Positions 37,857 through 50,154 of a stretch of 64,000 bases of DNA are shown here, piece by piece (the stretch's first letter is position 1; each line of letters starts with the position of its first letter). Below the pieces are notes generated by a model. That model made no database searches. It was not told where the DNA came from and worked only from the letters and a program-made list of their open reading frames with translations. A program made the position numbers and the translations under genes. Location of the stretch: the NCBI RefSeq assembly GCF_000699445.3, contig NC_067196.1:46541364-46605363 (forward strand). Reading direction: 5' to 3'. The stretch comes from Schistosoma haematobium (Eukaryota; Platyhelminthes; Trematoda; Strigeidida; Schistosomatidae).

Positions 37857-38440
37857 AAGGGGTTTTTGTGGATATTATAGTAATTTCAATAGTTAAGATC
37901 ACGAGTCAGTTGAAGCTAGACCACCATCTAAAAACTGGAAGCACTGGATGGCCGCTTCGGCTTATTGTGGGACTGCTAAGTAATGCACGTCCAAGATTCC
38001 GCATCGCGAGATACTCACCCAGGACCTACCAGTCTCGCGTGAGAACGCTCAACCTCTAGACCACTGAGCTGGCATCCAACGGTGTTTATGTCTAACTTCA
38101 ACCAATCCGCGTAATAGAGCAACACACACACCATTGTCATCAGTGGGTTACTATCTCACAACAGACCCGGTTGAACTCCACTGGTCACTGCTTCTCACTA
38201 GAACTCCAGAAAATGCCTCTTGAAGCCAGTTACTAGTGAGCACATGTTGATTAATATCAGAAGGGGTTTTTGTGGATATTATAGTAATTTAGATGGTTGA
38301 GTTCATGAGTCAATTGAGGCTTGACCATCATGGAAAACATGGAAGCATTAAACGACCGTTTTGTCCAACTGTGGTACTGCTCAGCAGTGCGTATCCACGA
38401 TCCCGCCTCGCGAGATTTCAACTCAGAATCTACAAATATT
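37857..38440 (-). repeat. CTGAGGA-family tandem, 404-bp period
   Basis: The block AAGGGGTTTTTGTGG begins at 37857 and again at 38261, so the first unit is 404 bases; the second stops at about 38440. On the minus strand each unit reads head, ribozyme, tail in the family's order. Both ribozymes are inactive by sequence (CTTAGCA with GAAGC; CTGAGCA with AAAAC). The full unit shows what is missing in the paired copies: TTGATTAATATCAGAAGGGG and the ACTAGTGAGCACATG segment. Confidence 0.72.
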
Positions 38441-39165
38441 TGTTGACATTTATCAAATTATGTTATCGAAAGTATATAAGCAAATATCATAAAATGGACG
38501 ATAGGTAAGATGTAACCAATTAAATATGGCGAACAACTTAAATTATTCTATTCCTTTAATTATTTATGGTATACATGTTCATAATGTAAATAATGGGTAT
38601 ACATTATTCTTCGGAATGAATGCAAAAGAAAAATTAAGGAACAAGCAAATAATTTTAAATTCTTTTCACATATTTAACTAACGTATATTTTGTTAAGATT
38701 TATTATGCATTATATATGTATATGTCTACATATATTTGATGCATACATGAAAGTGGTATCCAGAACAAGTTACGATGATACAAAGCTCTGTGATGAATGG
38801 AAATACATGTTTGTTTAGTGAAATATTATACATAACAATATGATTTACGATAGTTCCTAATGACCTATTTCTTTATATGTATGTGGTTTTATTAACAACT
38901 ATGATTGTTTTATTGCCAGAGCATTCACTCTTAATACTCAGTTTTTATAATGTTTCCATTAACACATCATTCTTGGCCACAAATCGTTTTTTTCGTTAAC
39001 TGTGTGTAAATAATTTACACAATTGTTGAAACGTGTTACTCATTGAAATCAAAACTATATCAAATATTTCTACAATGGCAAATACGAAATAAAAATAAGT
39101 TGATGCTTAATAATGCGTATACACTTAGTAATTACAATATGACTTAATTAACACAATAATTACCA

Positions 39166-39535
39166 CTAATAATTACCATGTGCTCACTGGTGACTAGCTT
39201 CATGAGGGAATTCTCAGAGTTCTAGTGAGAAGCCGTGACCAGTGGAGCTAATCCATGTCGGGTAGAGATAGGTATCTACCTCAGTACAATGGAAGATAGT
39301 CATGCAATTTTGTGGATTGGTTGGGATTAGACATTGACACCGTTAGGTACCGACTCAGTAGTCTAATGGTTAAGCGTCCTCACGCGAGACTGAAGGCCCT
39401 GGGATCGAATCCCATGAGCGGGATCATGGATACGCATTGCTGAGCAGTCCCACAATAAGACGAAACGGCCGTCCAGTGCTTCCAGGTTTTAACGGTGGTC
39501 TAACATCAATCGGTTCATGATCTCGATCAGCAACA
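39166..39535 (+). mobile_element. CTGAGGA-family SINE, full unit
   Basis: Begins GTGCTCACTGGTGACTAGC, runs through GGTAGAGATAGGTATCTACC (a short inverted repeat), the head (CGACTCAGTAGTCTAATGG, GGGATCGAATCCC), the ribozyme, and ends in the TCAATCGGTTCATGATCTCG tail. It is the best single reference copy for the plus-oriented unit. Confidence 0.75.
39434..39479 (+). ncRNA. Hammerhead-like motif, G8 lost
   Basis: CTGAGCA in place of CTGAGGA (39440-39446) removes the catalytic G8; GAAAC, stem II and the GTC triplet are otherwise kept. Predicted inactive. Confidence 0.65.
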
Positions 39536-40569
39536 CCAATCAATCAAACAACTATGGTAGACTTAATCAAGTACAAATTTACATCTTCATCACAGCTCAA
39601 CATATACACTGCAGTTTAATGGGGAATGAATTATTGTGAGAAAGCCAGAAAACGCTAGAGGTTGTTAACATATTGATTATTCATGATTATTTTATTTTAT
39701 TGTAAATAATGATATAACCATTATGATAGTCTTGCTTGCATTCACATCAGTCGATAAAAATGTATTTATGGTGATTCACTGCCATCTTACGCATACAAAT
39801 TAATGGTTACTTGATATTTTGGTCATTTATATGTTATGGCTTCAACTTATTTATGTGTAATATAAAAGAGTCAGTTCATTAGGGAATGAATGTTCAAAAG
39901 AAGAAATGAGAATGTGTTCTGTACTTTTAGCTAATCTGTAAAGTAACAAGTGATGTTAACTGGTATTAGCTTAACTTCATTGTGGTCAATCAAATTTTGG
40001 CAACAGCTTATAAAATAGAGGTGTGGAACCGCAAGACTTCTTTTCAACGGTGAAAAATAGTAAAAAATGGATGACTTCAGTTAATGTTTGGTATTTAACA
40101 AAATAGATAATTGTAACACATAAACATTGCCTTAAGTATTGAGGTTATTTTATTTTGTCTCTATAATCTTACATGCATCATTTTTTATAACTTCAATTAA
40201 TTTGTAATCTGTAGTTCCCCTTGCTGAAATTTATACATTACGTTTTTAAAGCCCAGAGGCTTAAAAATATGATTAAGCATATTACGCTTGGAATTATCAA
40301 TGTTTTGCATGTTAGAATTTGACTTGTGATGCTTGCTGACAATGTAGATGGATATAAGTAGTAGGTAACATCAGTCAGAAGTGGAATGAATGACAGTAGA
40401 AGGATAAGAATATCGAATTGAAGAAAATAGAAGGGAAGTAGAAAGGAATTGTGAGTTGGAAGAATCATACAGAATGTCAAGGAAAATTGATGGAAGACTT
40501 GCAAATGAAGTATTTAATGTATGATTATAATATTCTCTCAAAATATTCCCCACCTTAGTTCTTGTCCAC

Positions 40570-41440
40570 TACAAGCTGAATTTTGAAGACACTTCATTTT
40601 AGGAGAGGAGTAGAAAACAGTGGGCAGCTTGGACGCATTTAAATGGTTTTGACTTTGCAGATGAAGTAGCTCTTGTCTATTGTATACACCAATAAGTGCA
40701 GGTCAAGACAACCAGTGTAGCAAAAGGCTCTACAACGTCGGGCTTCAACATACACAAGGGAAAAATCAAGATCTTCAAACACAACACGGAGAACACCAAC
40801 GCAATCACACTTGTTGGCGAAACTCTGGAATATGTAGAACCTTTTACGTACTTGGGGAGCACCGTCGATGGACATAGAGGATCTGAAGCAGGCATAAAGT
40901 CGAGGATTGGAAAAACAAGGTCAACATTCCAATAGTTGAAGAATATAGGGAACTCATAACAACTGTCAACCAATATCAAGATCAGAATCTTCAATACGAA
41001 CGTCAGCACAGTTCTAATGTACGGAAGCAAAACTTTTAAAACTACCACAACCACAATCAAAGAGGTACAAGTATTTATAAATAGATGTCTATTCAAGATG
41101 CTTAATGTCCGTTGGCCGGATACCATCAGCATTAGCTTACTGTGGGAGAGAACAAACCAGCTTTCACTTGAATAGGAAATTAGGAAAAGACGTTGGAAGT
41201 GGATAGGACACACATCTTGGAAATCATCAATCTGCGTCACGAAATGTTAACTTGAAATACTGAAAGGAAATGGAAAAGCGGAAGGCCAAAGTACACGCTG
41301 TGTCGGGAATTAGAAGTGGACATGAAAAGGATGAATAGCGACTGGGAAGGATTACCCAGGACAGAGTTAGGTAGGGGATGCCGGTGAGCGGCCTATGCTC
41401 CTACACTAGGGTTAACAGGCGTAAGTAGGTAATATAATTA
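40570..41440 (+). mobile_element. RTE-type LINE, 3' fragment
   Basis: This is the same family as the 10.8-12.8 kb element, in the other orientation and cut to the last third. It begins near the polymerase box (WFxFADEVALVY; FADD has become FADE), then MQVKTTSVAK at 40696, PFTYLGSTVDG with GSEAGIKSRIGKTRSTFQ, and LMYGSKT. The C-terminal part with a WIGH-like segment and the GRPKYTL/LEVDMKRM stretch follows in other frames. It ends with GGCCTATGCTCC and a short GTAAGTAGGTAA tail at about 41430. 5'-truncated, as usual for LINEs, and not coding. Confidence 0.8.
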
Positions 41441-42235
41441 AATTAGTTGGTTACCTAGATGAACATGTAATTACATTACTAGTTGCTCAGAAAAGTTAAC
41501 TTACAATGATCTTTCAACTTGGTTAACCGATTGCGCAGTTATAACCATCAACATTTCTATCTTAACCCATTCCAATACGTTGTACAACCAACAAGAATTG
41601 GTCTTTGTTAGGGTTATGAAATTCTCAGATATAATGTCTGAAGAAGAAATGAATTTGCATATTGATTTAAGATGATCTTCGTTCAGTTAACTTTCAATGG
41701 ACTGTCATTACATTAATTAATTCCATGTAGATTTTATTCATTGACATTCATTGAGTTTTCGTTTGTTTTCGTTTCTGTGAACTTTGCGTTATACTTCAGG
41801 AACTCACTTGTGTTAATGTCTAATTCGTTTTAAATAAGTCAGTATTCATTTTGATTGTGAAATGACCTAGTTTTCCCAGTGTATTTACAACCATTCTGTT
41901 TGCATTTTTTAAATGACTTATTCACCTACTTTGAATATCTTCATAATTATTTCTCCAGATAGTTTTGTATTAGCATTAACTAGATAAATAAATGAACATA
42001 TCGTCTTTGACCAATATATCTGATCTGATTAATAGTTAATTTACTATTATTATTTCTTTTACCTCATTTATCTTCGTTTAAATAATTAATCTCACAATTT
42101 CAATAGGCTTATAAACTTATTCAAGTTAATGGTACATATTGGTCAGTTCAATGTAAACAATTTCATTTAATCTTATTAATAGTCATTAAATCATATGCTG
42201 TAATTCTTAAATACATATATGCAATTTTACTGATT

Positions 42236-42540
42236 GAGATCATGAGTCAATTGAAGCTGGACCATTATGGAAAACTTAGAAGCACTGAATGACCGTTCCG
42301 TCCTATCGTGGGACTCTTCAATAGTGCGTATCCACGATCCCGCCTCGCGAGGTTCGAACCTAGGATCTGTCGGTCTCGCGTACGAACGCTTAACCTCCAC
42401 AAAACCCCTTCTGATACTAATCAACATATGCCCACAAGTGATTAAATTCAAGAGTTATTTCCTGGAGTTTAGCTTCAACTGACTCATGATCTCAACTATT
42501 GAAATTAATATAATATCCGCAAAATCCCTTCTGATATATA
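42236..42540. mobile_element. Rearranged CTGAGGA-family SINE
   Basis: Minus orientation up to about 42395 (head, ribozyme TTGAAGA with GGAAC), then plus orientation from CCACAAAACCCCTTCTGAT with the junction between tail and head regions. A 3' tail appears again at 42475-42540. An inverted pair with internal loss is the simplest reading. Confidence 0.6.
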
Positions 42541-43329
42541 TATGCCTTAAACTTGTTTATTTCTTTAAGAAATTAATTCGGATTTATAACCTTAGAATTT
42601 GGTGGAAATTTATTGAAAAGAATATTCTTTATTTACATATATCTGTTTTAACACAAAGTCAATTATTCAGTTAAAGGGATATATCTTATTTAAAGGACTA
42701 CTTCTTATTCAGATTAAATTAATTTGGGGTTTTCAAAATGTACTTCAAACCATGGTGTTTGTTTATTTACTGTTACAACTATTTGTAATTAAAACATCAT
42801 TTCCATACTTATAAATATTGACTAATAAATTTCTAATGTCGATAAATTGGTGTTTTAAAGAAGGAAGAACCGCTGATTTATTATTTGAATGGTTAATTGT
42901 CATATATAGGATTGTATTTTATTAGAAATGAATTCCCAAGTTGTGGTAGTTTTACAAATTCAAGTGTGAACGATATGCAGACAACATTAAAAAAAATACT
43001 ATGCCTATTAGTATTGAAAATAAAGTTTATAACAGAAGTTTGGAAATAAACAAAAATAAAAATGATTGTTGACATGATTGAATTTGAGCTCCGAAATTGG
43101 ATGCCGAATTCAATCAACTTTTATATTTAGAATAAAAACTTCAATTAAAACTATGAAAGAATGAAAGCAGTCCAGAGGAAAAAATTCTGTCAAGCTGTAC
43201 AGACGTACTTATAGGCAATTTTTTAAATGTAATGGTTTAAAACAGAAACAGAAGTGTTACATCATTAATGAATATAAAAAAATAGTCAAATATGTTCAAC
43301 TATCGAGTGTAAAAGTTTATTATATCATG

Positions 43330-43555
43330 CTGTGAGCTGACATCCAACGGTGTTAATGTGTAACCTCGAGTAATCCACGAAATCGCGCGACAATTTTCAA
43401 TTGTACTGAGGTAAATACCTGTCTCTACCACGAATCCTGGTCGTAGATGCACACCGCTGAGGAGTCCCACAATAGGACTAAACGGCCGTCCAGTGCTTTC
43501 AAGTTTTCAATAGTGTTTTAACATTAATCAATTCTTAATCTCAATCAAAAACATT
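43330..43555. mobile_element. Composite CTGAGGA-family SINE
   Basis: 43331-43430 is minus-oriented head-body sequence (CATCCAACGGTGTTAATGTG), after which the plus-oriented ribozyme half begins directly at CGAATCCTGGTCGTAGATG. It is an inverted pair with the central part removed. Confidence 0.6.
43449..43496 (+). ncRNA. Hammerhead-like motif, G12 lost
   Basis: CTGAGGA (43457-43463) is intact, but GAAAC is TAAAC: the general-base G12 is replaced. Stems I, II and III pair well. Confidence 0.6.
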
Positions 43556-44220
43556 TTTTAAATTTTTTTTCACTGGTTTGTTTTACTCCTGGTATCATGA
43601 ATCCAGTTTCTAGATAATTCAGTTTCGATTTCTAAAGTTTGTTTTGGTAATGCACATAGAACTGACATGACAGATTGATTGTGGTAATTCAATCAATTTT
43701 TTGTTGTTGATAAAACTTGAATGATAATAATCATTCTTACAATTCACTGAATAATTAAAAAGACAATTGAATAAGGAACGTTATTGAAATTTTATTCCTT
43801 TTGGATAATGTGCTTCAAGATGATTATAGTGAAAATATGGTTTAGAAAGTGTGTGTGTGTGGATTTTTTTGTTAAATTATTTAAGTCTTATTTCTGGTTA
43901 GATTTTCAATGTCTAGTTGATAATAATACACTAACATTTTATCAAAAAGGAAATACGGTTCATTTATTCTGTATCGATTCGTGTAATTAAGATGAATGGA
44001 ACCAAATAGTGAAAGTCAGATGTAATATAAATAATTTTATTTGTTTATTTAAGTCTAGTGCTTATCGTGAGTAGAAATAATAGGTTTATTTAATCAATAT
44101 TTTTTTCAAACAATAGTCAAAATATAGGTGGTTGGTTGTAATGATTAGTTGACATTGGAGAAATTTATCTCCTTTGATAAACATCAATCGAACAACTGTT
44201 GAAAGCGTAGGAGCTCTAGT

Positions 44221-44472
44221 TTTCGTGAACGAGAGCACAAACGGGGACAATCGAATGTATTTGAACACAAAATTACAGAACCATACCATAAATACTTCAT
44301 TTTCAAAATATTAATGAATCGTTTCAGAATTCACTGTTCATTTGTTTTCACAGCAATCATTCTCTATTCTCGTTCTCATTTCTTTGATCTTCATAACCTG
44401 CCGCCAGGTATTCCTTTTTCGATTGATGATACATACTACTTATATCTATGGACATCAGTTGCACACACCACA
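44221..44472. mobile_element. Diverged copy of the solo LTR family
   Basis: The order GTGAACGAGAGCAC, ACAATCGAATGTAT, TTCATTTG, ATACATACTACTTATATC and ACACCACA follows the other two copies with gaps (252 bases). The flanks TAGT and TATT no longer match fully. Confidence 0.5.
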
Positions 44473-45395
44473 TATTAACCAGTTTGATGCTTGTCGTATT
44501 ACCTGAAAATTTTTTTCATGATCCCTTATTGGGTCATGGGTGCATACTGTTTAGAATAAAACAATTTCCAGATTTTTAATGGTTTCTCAAATAATATTAT
44601 TTTGTTATAAATGTTTTTCATTGGTACAAATAGAGTCATTTAGATGAAACCATGACATGTTAAAGCTCGCCAACTATTAACTATGTAGTTTAATAACAAA
44701 TAAACTTCAATTGAGACAAAACGATTTGTTGAGAAGAGATCAAGTCACGATGTTCTTTACATCTAAGAAACCATTTTGGTTTGAAGGAGTTAACGACTAG
44801 TCTAAACATCATTATTAGAGTTCGTTTACAGTATTACTATTGGTAATAATAAATGTACACTGTCATATTCTATATGGAAAAGAAAATATTGTTGGATTTA
44901 TTAAATATCTTAATTTTTACAACATAGTTCTATTCTCTTCAATATATGTGTACCATGTAAAAATGTTAAGTACATGACAGAATTTTGTTGTTAAATTCAA
45001 CTGTATTATTTATTGTAGGAGTTTAGCAACTTTTAAATATTACTAATCCGCATATGTAATATCTAGTACTTGTGTGTATTGAATATTTTACTAGATGATT
45101 TCATTCCTTGTTTGTATCCGATTCAGAATTAATATTTTAAGTGTACCGAGAAAAAAAAAATCGATTTTGGTACAAGTATATTTGTCAGTATATAGTTGAA
45201 AATAACAGCTAATAAATAGATACACTTTGTTTGGCTTACTGATCAAATAATAATTTCATATTGATAGAATTTAAATATTATTCTTGTCAGATAATTCCTA
45301 CTTAAACATTAAAAATTAAAAACACGAAGTTCAGCGAAGGGATCTATTTTCAAAGAATTTATTATCATGCATTACAATCGTATATATATGAAATT

Positions 45396-45897
45396 TTTTT
45401 AACAGCATAGGGGTTGTGGAGATTATTAAGTTTTGGATTGAGATCATGAACCGACTGATGTTAGACCAACATTGAAAACCTGGAGGCACTGGACGACCGT
45501 TTCGTCCTATTGTGGGACCGCTCGGAAGTGCGCATCTACGACCCCACTCATGGGATTCGAACCTAGGGCTTTCAGTCTCGCGTGAGAACGCTTAAATACT
45601 AGACCACTGAGCAGGTACCCAACGGCGTTAATGTCTAATCTCAACCAATCCACAAAATTGCACGTCCATGTTCCATTGTACTGAGGTGCATACCTATCTC
45701 TACCTGACATGGATTAGCTCCACTGGTCACGGCTTCTCACGCGCGCGAGACCGAAGGCCTTGGGTTTGAATCCCGTGAACGGGATCGTGAATGCTCAATG
45801 CTGAGAAGTCCCACAATAGGACGAAACAGCCATCCAGTGCTTCCAGGTTTCCAACGGTGGTCTAACATCATTCGGTTCGTGAACTTAATCTAAAATT
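45396..45897. mobile_element. Head-to-head pair of CTGAGGA-family SINEs
   Basis: The left border AGCATAGGGGTTGTGGAGAT and the inner order match the 21-kb pair, as does the overall length. Minus ribozyme: degenerate. Plus ribozyme (45794-45840): CTGAGAA, GAAAC kept. Flanks share AAATTTTTTT on both sides, a weak duplication candidate because of low complexity. Confidence 0.72.
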
Positions 45898-45999
45898 TTT
45901 TTTGTTAAAGTACTAATCTCCTGAGGAAATGTGAACAAAAAATAACCAAAATGACGTAATGGGAAGGTTATAATACTAGATTACGTAATACGAATAATA

Positions 46000-47700
46000 A
46001 CAATAGATTTAGTGAATATAGTAAGATGATTAATACGTTTTATTACAATAATCAAAGGTCATTAAAGGTCACAGAGTTGATATGATGAGCATTTATGAAT
46101 AAAATAATGAGAATATAAGAGGGAAATGCAGTAATAATAATACGAAAGAAGTACGTCCTATCGTTATCATTACCTTGGCCTTCATTAATATTATTATTAT
46201 TTTTGTTATTGTTATATTAATTAAGCAGACTTGTGTTATGAAATGTAACCCAAATCTATTAGACTACTGTTGTTATCGACGAATTAATAAGTGAATGAAC
46301 TCATATTAGTGTCAGCAATTCATTTGATAGATTTAGTTTTGTTATTAAAGTCTCTATTATGTATATGAATTACCTAATTTTTTTTCTCAGCTTTATTGTT
46401 TTCATAACTTTCTCTTGACTTATTCAGATGAAAGATGAAACAATTAAATGTCTTTACTCATAATAAAAACTAAAGGCATATAGTTTTATTGTAATTACGA
46501 AAAAGAATCTAGATGGTTAACGAAAATGATTTAACAATAAAATTAGTTAAGAACTAATGGAAAGTAGAAATAGTTCTTCTGTTCATACAGAAGTTCTCAA
46601 TCACTATCAAAGAGATACTTGTTATCCTTAATTATACTTCCATTTCTAAAGTTGTCCTTTAAACATTATACATTTCTTATTCATTAGTATTGAAGGAATA
46701 ATAATGTATTCTAATATGACAATAATTATATGTAATAAATGTCAAGTAACAAGCCAGTACTAAAATGTTACAAGTATGTTAAACTGTACTTCAGTTAAAA
46801 TAAGTACAATTACGATAATAATACTTATCACAAATGTCAATAAAAATTCAAAGTTTCAATATACCCTTTAGAAATAATCTCAATTCAATTAAAAGGATAT
46901 CGTCTATCGATTGCTGACACACACATACACATAATAATAGTTGTATAAAAACCCTAATAAATATCTGAAACTAATTTTGCATGTCCTGGTAGAGTTATCG
47001 CTGTAATTTAAGTAAATTTACACACAAAAAAACAGTATGAAATTATAATAGGTTCATAAGTTGGTATGCACATTTGTATTTACTTTTAGTCTCCGAAAAA
47101 TAGAACAATTCTATTTTTGGAATAATCCGTCCATAGGTTATATATATATATATAGCTTCATTTTGATCTCTCCGTCTATTCGTTTCAAATTGTCATTTAC
47201 AAATGTCGTAACTTGTTTAAAAAAACAACTAAATTTCTTTTATTTTTTCCAATATTTTAATGTCATTTCTTATAAGTTTCGTCTCTAGTAATATATTATT
47301 ATCTTAGATATACCAATAACAAATTGATAGTCAAAAGGATTTTACCGAAACTTTACTTGTATAAAACAATGGAAGCGTACAATTTCATAGTTTTCCTTCA
47401 TGATATGTTATCATGTGTAGGATTTATATTTTTTAAAGATTATTTTTGTTTATTTTTATGACGTATATAGTCGATAAAAACCAAATTATGTAAATACCTT
47501 AAAGATATTTAATGGTAAATTTAGCTGTATAACAAAAATATCTTCTTGAAAGATTAATTCTTAATCATTAAAATCACTAGAGGTATGCAGAATAATTAGT
47601 GTGCAAATGTCAGCTGGTTTGATGTCAATAAGGATATTTTGTTTTGTTCTAACTATTCAATTTCAAGTATGATAATCATTTGATATTCATAGATTTTGAA
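46000..47700. other. AT-rich intergenic, no gene recognised
   Basis: Very AT-rich; the 75-codon open frame at 47061 is low complexity. Confidence 0.5.
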
Positions 47701-47877
47701 ATATAGATATTAAATGTTTGCTCACTTAAATTCATTTTGTATTGTTTGTATGAATCTTCCTATTGATGTTTAGGACTGCAATTGATCAGCCTCTTATTGA
47801 TATATGTACATGCAGTGTAAATTGTCTCGATATTGCTTTAATTCAAGAAAATTATAAACAAAGGTGGATGGTGGCAA

Positions 47878-47938
47878 GAAGTGGAATGCAGGACGCGCGT
47901 TTCATCCTATTTTGGATTCGTCAGTTGGGTGTACCTGC
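47878..47938 (-). ncRNA. Hammerhead ribozyme, Sm-alpha type, weak stem I
   Basis: On the minus strand the core is intact: CTGACGA (47924-47918) and GAAAC (47903-47899), stem II ATCC/GGAT with a fully paired A-U closing pair in place of G-C. Stem I is poor (ACCCAA against CTGCAT), so cleavage is doubtful. Confidence 0.7.
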
Positions 47939-48262
47939 ATCCCCGAGTCGAATTTCACTCTGGAACTCGAATCCAGTATTGTTCGCTTAAAATATCATTG
48001 CGTTTTTCACTTAGCTACTGAATTTTCATGACCACTAGCTTGTACAATATCGAAGCAATCTGCAAGGGTGTATATATGTGAATAAGAGACTGATCAATTG
48101 CAGTCCTAAATATCAATGCAAAGATTCGAACAAACAATACAAACTTCACTCCATTGCACAATCAAGTGGCTATCAGGACTCAGTAGCTAAGTGGATGACG
48201 TGATGGTAGTTTAAGCTAACGGTACTGGGTTCGAGTCCCGGTGTGAACATCAACTGTGGGAT

Positions 48263-48322
48263 GCAGTCACATCCAGCTGATGAGTTCAAAATAGAGTGAA
48301 ACGCGCGTCCTAGATTCCACTG
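48263..48322 (+). ncRNA. Hammerhead ribozyme, Sm-alpha type, core intact
   Basis: Core CTGATGA (48277-48283) and GAAAC. Stem II reads GTTC/GAGT: three changes from GTCC/GGAC that still pair (G-U, U-G, U-A, C-G). Stem I ATCCAG/CTAGAT has one C-A mismatch. Cleavage is expected after GTC at 48308. Confidence 0.75.
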
Positions 48323-48807
48323 TTGGCCATCATCCATTTTTACCTTTTTTTTAAAGTCAAGCAGGATAAAGTGTTTTTTGATTAGGTAGTTAAAATTTTA
48401 TGAGTTACATTGAATGACAGATGGGGAAACAACTAGTGATTCCTTTTTTTACTTTATTATGGTTTATTACATTTTATTACTAATGCTTTATCAGGTTACT
48501 TTTGTTTAGTGTATGAGAAAATACAATAATTTTGTAAAAAATCAAATTATCCGAAATCGATCTAAATTCTCAGTAAAAAGATAGTGTACAGAAATTGATA
48601 AAATGTTAAAATTTTTATTAATGACATGTTGTTAACGAGATCAGTTTAGATCATATTCTTAATTATATACATTAACTACAAGCTATTTGGAGACCATTAT
48701 AAATTATATGATCTAGCTGAATTCTTTCGGTTTTTGCCGTGGGTTTTCAAGGTCATATAATAAACTTGAGGTCATGAGATTTTATAGATAACCTGTTGAA
48801 CCAAGTT

Positions 48808-49480
48808 CCTCAAATATAACACGGAAAACAGCAACACAGTTACACTTGATAGCGAAACTCTGGAAGATGTAGAATCCTTCACATACCTGGGAAGCATCAT
48901 CAATGAACTAGGGGGATCAGATGCAGACATAAAGGCGAGGATTGGAAAAACAAGGGCCACATTCATACAATTGAAGAACATATGGAACTTTCAACCAATA
49001 TCAAAGTGAGAATCTTCAATACGAACGTCAAGACAGTTCTACTGTACGGAGCTGAAACTTAGAGGACTACTACAACAATAATCGAAATGGTACGAGTATT
49101 TATAAATAGTTGTCTACACAAGATATTCAACATCCGTTGACCGGATATCATCAGCAACAGTCTTCTGTGGAAGAGAACAAACCAGCTTCCAGAGTAAGAG
49201 GAAATTAGGTAAAGACGATGAAAATGGATAGGACATACATTACGCAAATCATCAAACTGCATCACGAGGCAAAAATAACTTGGGATCCTGAAGGAAAGCG
49301 GGAAAGAGGAAGGCCAAAGAACACATTACGTCGAGAAATAGAAGCAGATATGAAAAGGGTGAATAACAACTGGAAGGAGCTGGAAAGGATTTCCCAGGAC
49401 AGGGTTGGATGGAGAATGCTGGCGAGCGGTCTATGCTCCTTCACGAGGAGTAACAGGTGTAAGAAAGTAAGTAAAATTAA
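48808..49480 (+). mobile_element. RTE-type LINE, 3' fragment
   Basis: The third copy of the family, the shortest. In one frame it reads ETLEDVESFTYLGSIINELG and GSDADIKARIGKTRATFIQL; a small deletion after KNIWN shifts the frame. The tail from 49218 is open for 93 codons: [52 protein letters not shown]. The end matches the other copies (GGTCTATGCTCCTTCACGAGG) with a GTAAGAAAGTAAGTAA tail. It is a fragment and encodes no complete domain. Confidence 0.82.
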
Positions 49481-50154
49481 ACCATATCTTTATTGTTAAG
49501 AGGTTTAATAAAATGTGTGTCTATTTCTTAATATAAGATTATGTTGTCTTTACTATAATTATATCGTACTGTTATCAAAGTAGATGATGGAGAATATAGT
49601 TACGAGTTTAAACAATATAAATTCCAATGAACTAATAGAAAGATTGTAGTCTTTCGATCACTTGGTGGTTTTGTCGTATTTATTGTCAGATATTATTCAG
49701 CTGACAATAAATTGTAATCATCACTGTCCGGTGTATACATGTTTTCTTTTTTTATGTCAGGTATATGTTGTGAATGATTGTTTTTTTAAATATCAATTAG
49801 ATATAAGATTCTCCTTTAAGTTTAGTTATTACACATTATGCTAATAAATACCACCAAAAGTTTCCTGTTTGTTATTATCATAATCTAATTTCATTTAATC
49901 TAAGTATGCATTTCAAATATTGTTGCTTTATTCACCTGATATTCATTCATTCTGTTCGTACCAGAAACGATATGTTTTTCCAAGCTGAATAATAAAAATA
50001 TACTAAGTTGAATGAAGGTACATGGATATTAGTATGAAGTTGAGCTACTTGATGAAATGTCTGTTTCATCATTTAACATTGTAAAGAATTTAATACTGCT
50101 TCTAACTTATTTATTCTAAAACATAATCTGACATCAAATAGAAAAAAATATTCT

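Larger units (their letters stand above)
47735..48345. mobile_element. Head-to-head pair of Sm-alpha units
   Basis: A minus-strand unit (about 47735-48060) and a plus-strand unit (about 48060-48345) face each other. Both have the GACTGATCAATTGCAGTCC block (inverted at 47770-47800; direct at 48085-48110), the tRNA-like head (CAGTAGCTAAGTGGATGACG at 48180) and a hammerhead. Unlike the 19-kb insertion both arms are near full length. No clear target-site duplication was found. Confidence 0.8.

Noticed and set aside
37696..38508. Three plus-strand frames around the 404-bp tandem
   Set aside because: They read through SINE copies; the codons follow the repeat and not a protein.
40677..41240. 187-codon minus-strand frame
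   Set aside because: Antisense shadow of the plus-strand RTE-type LINE fragment, whose YLGS and GKTR motifs are in the other direction.
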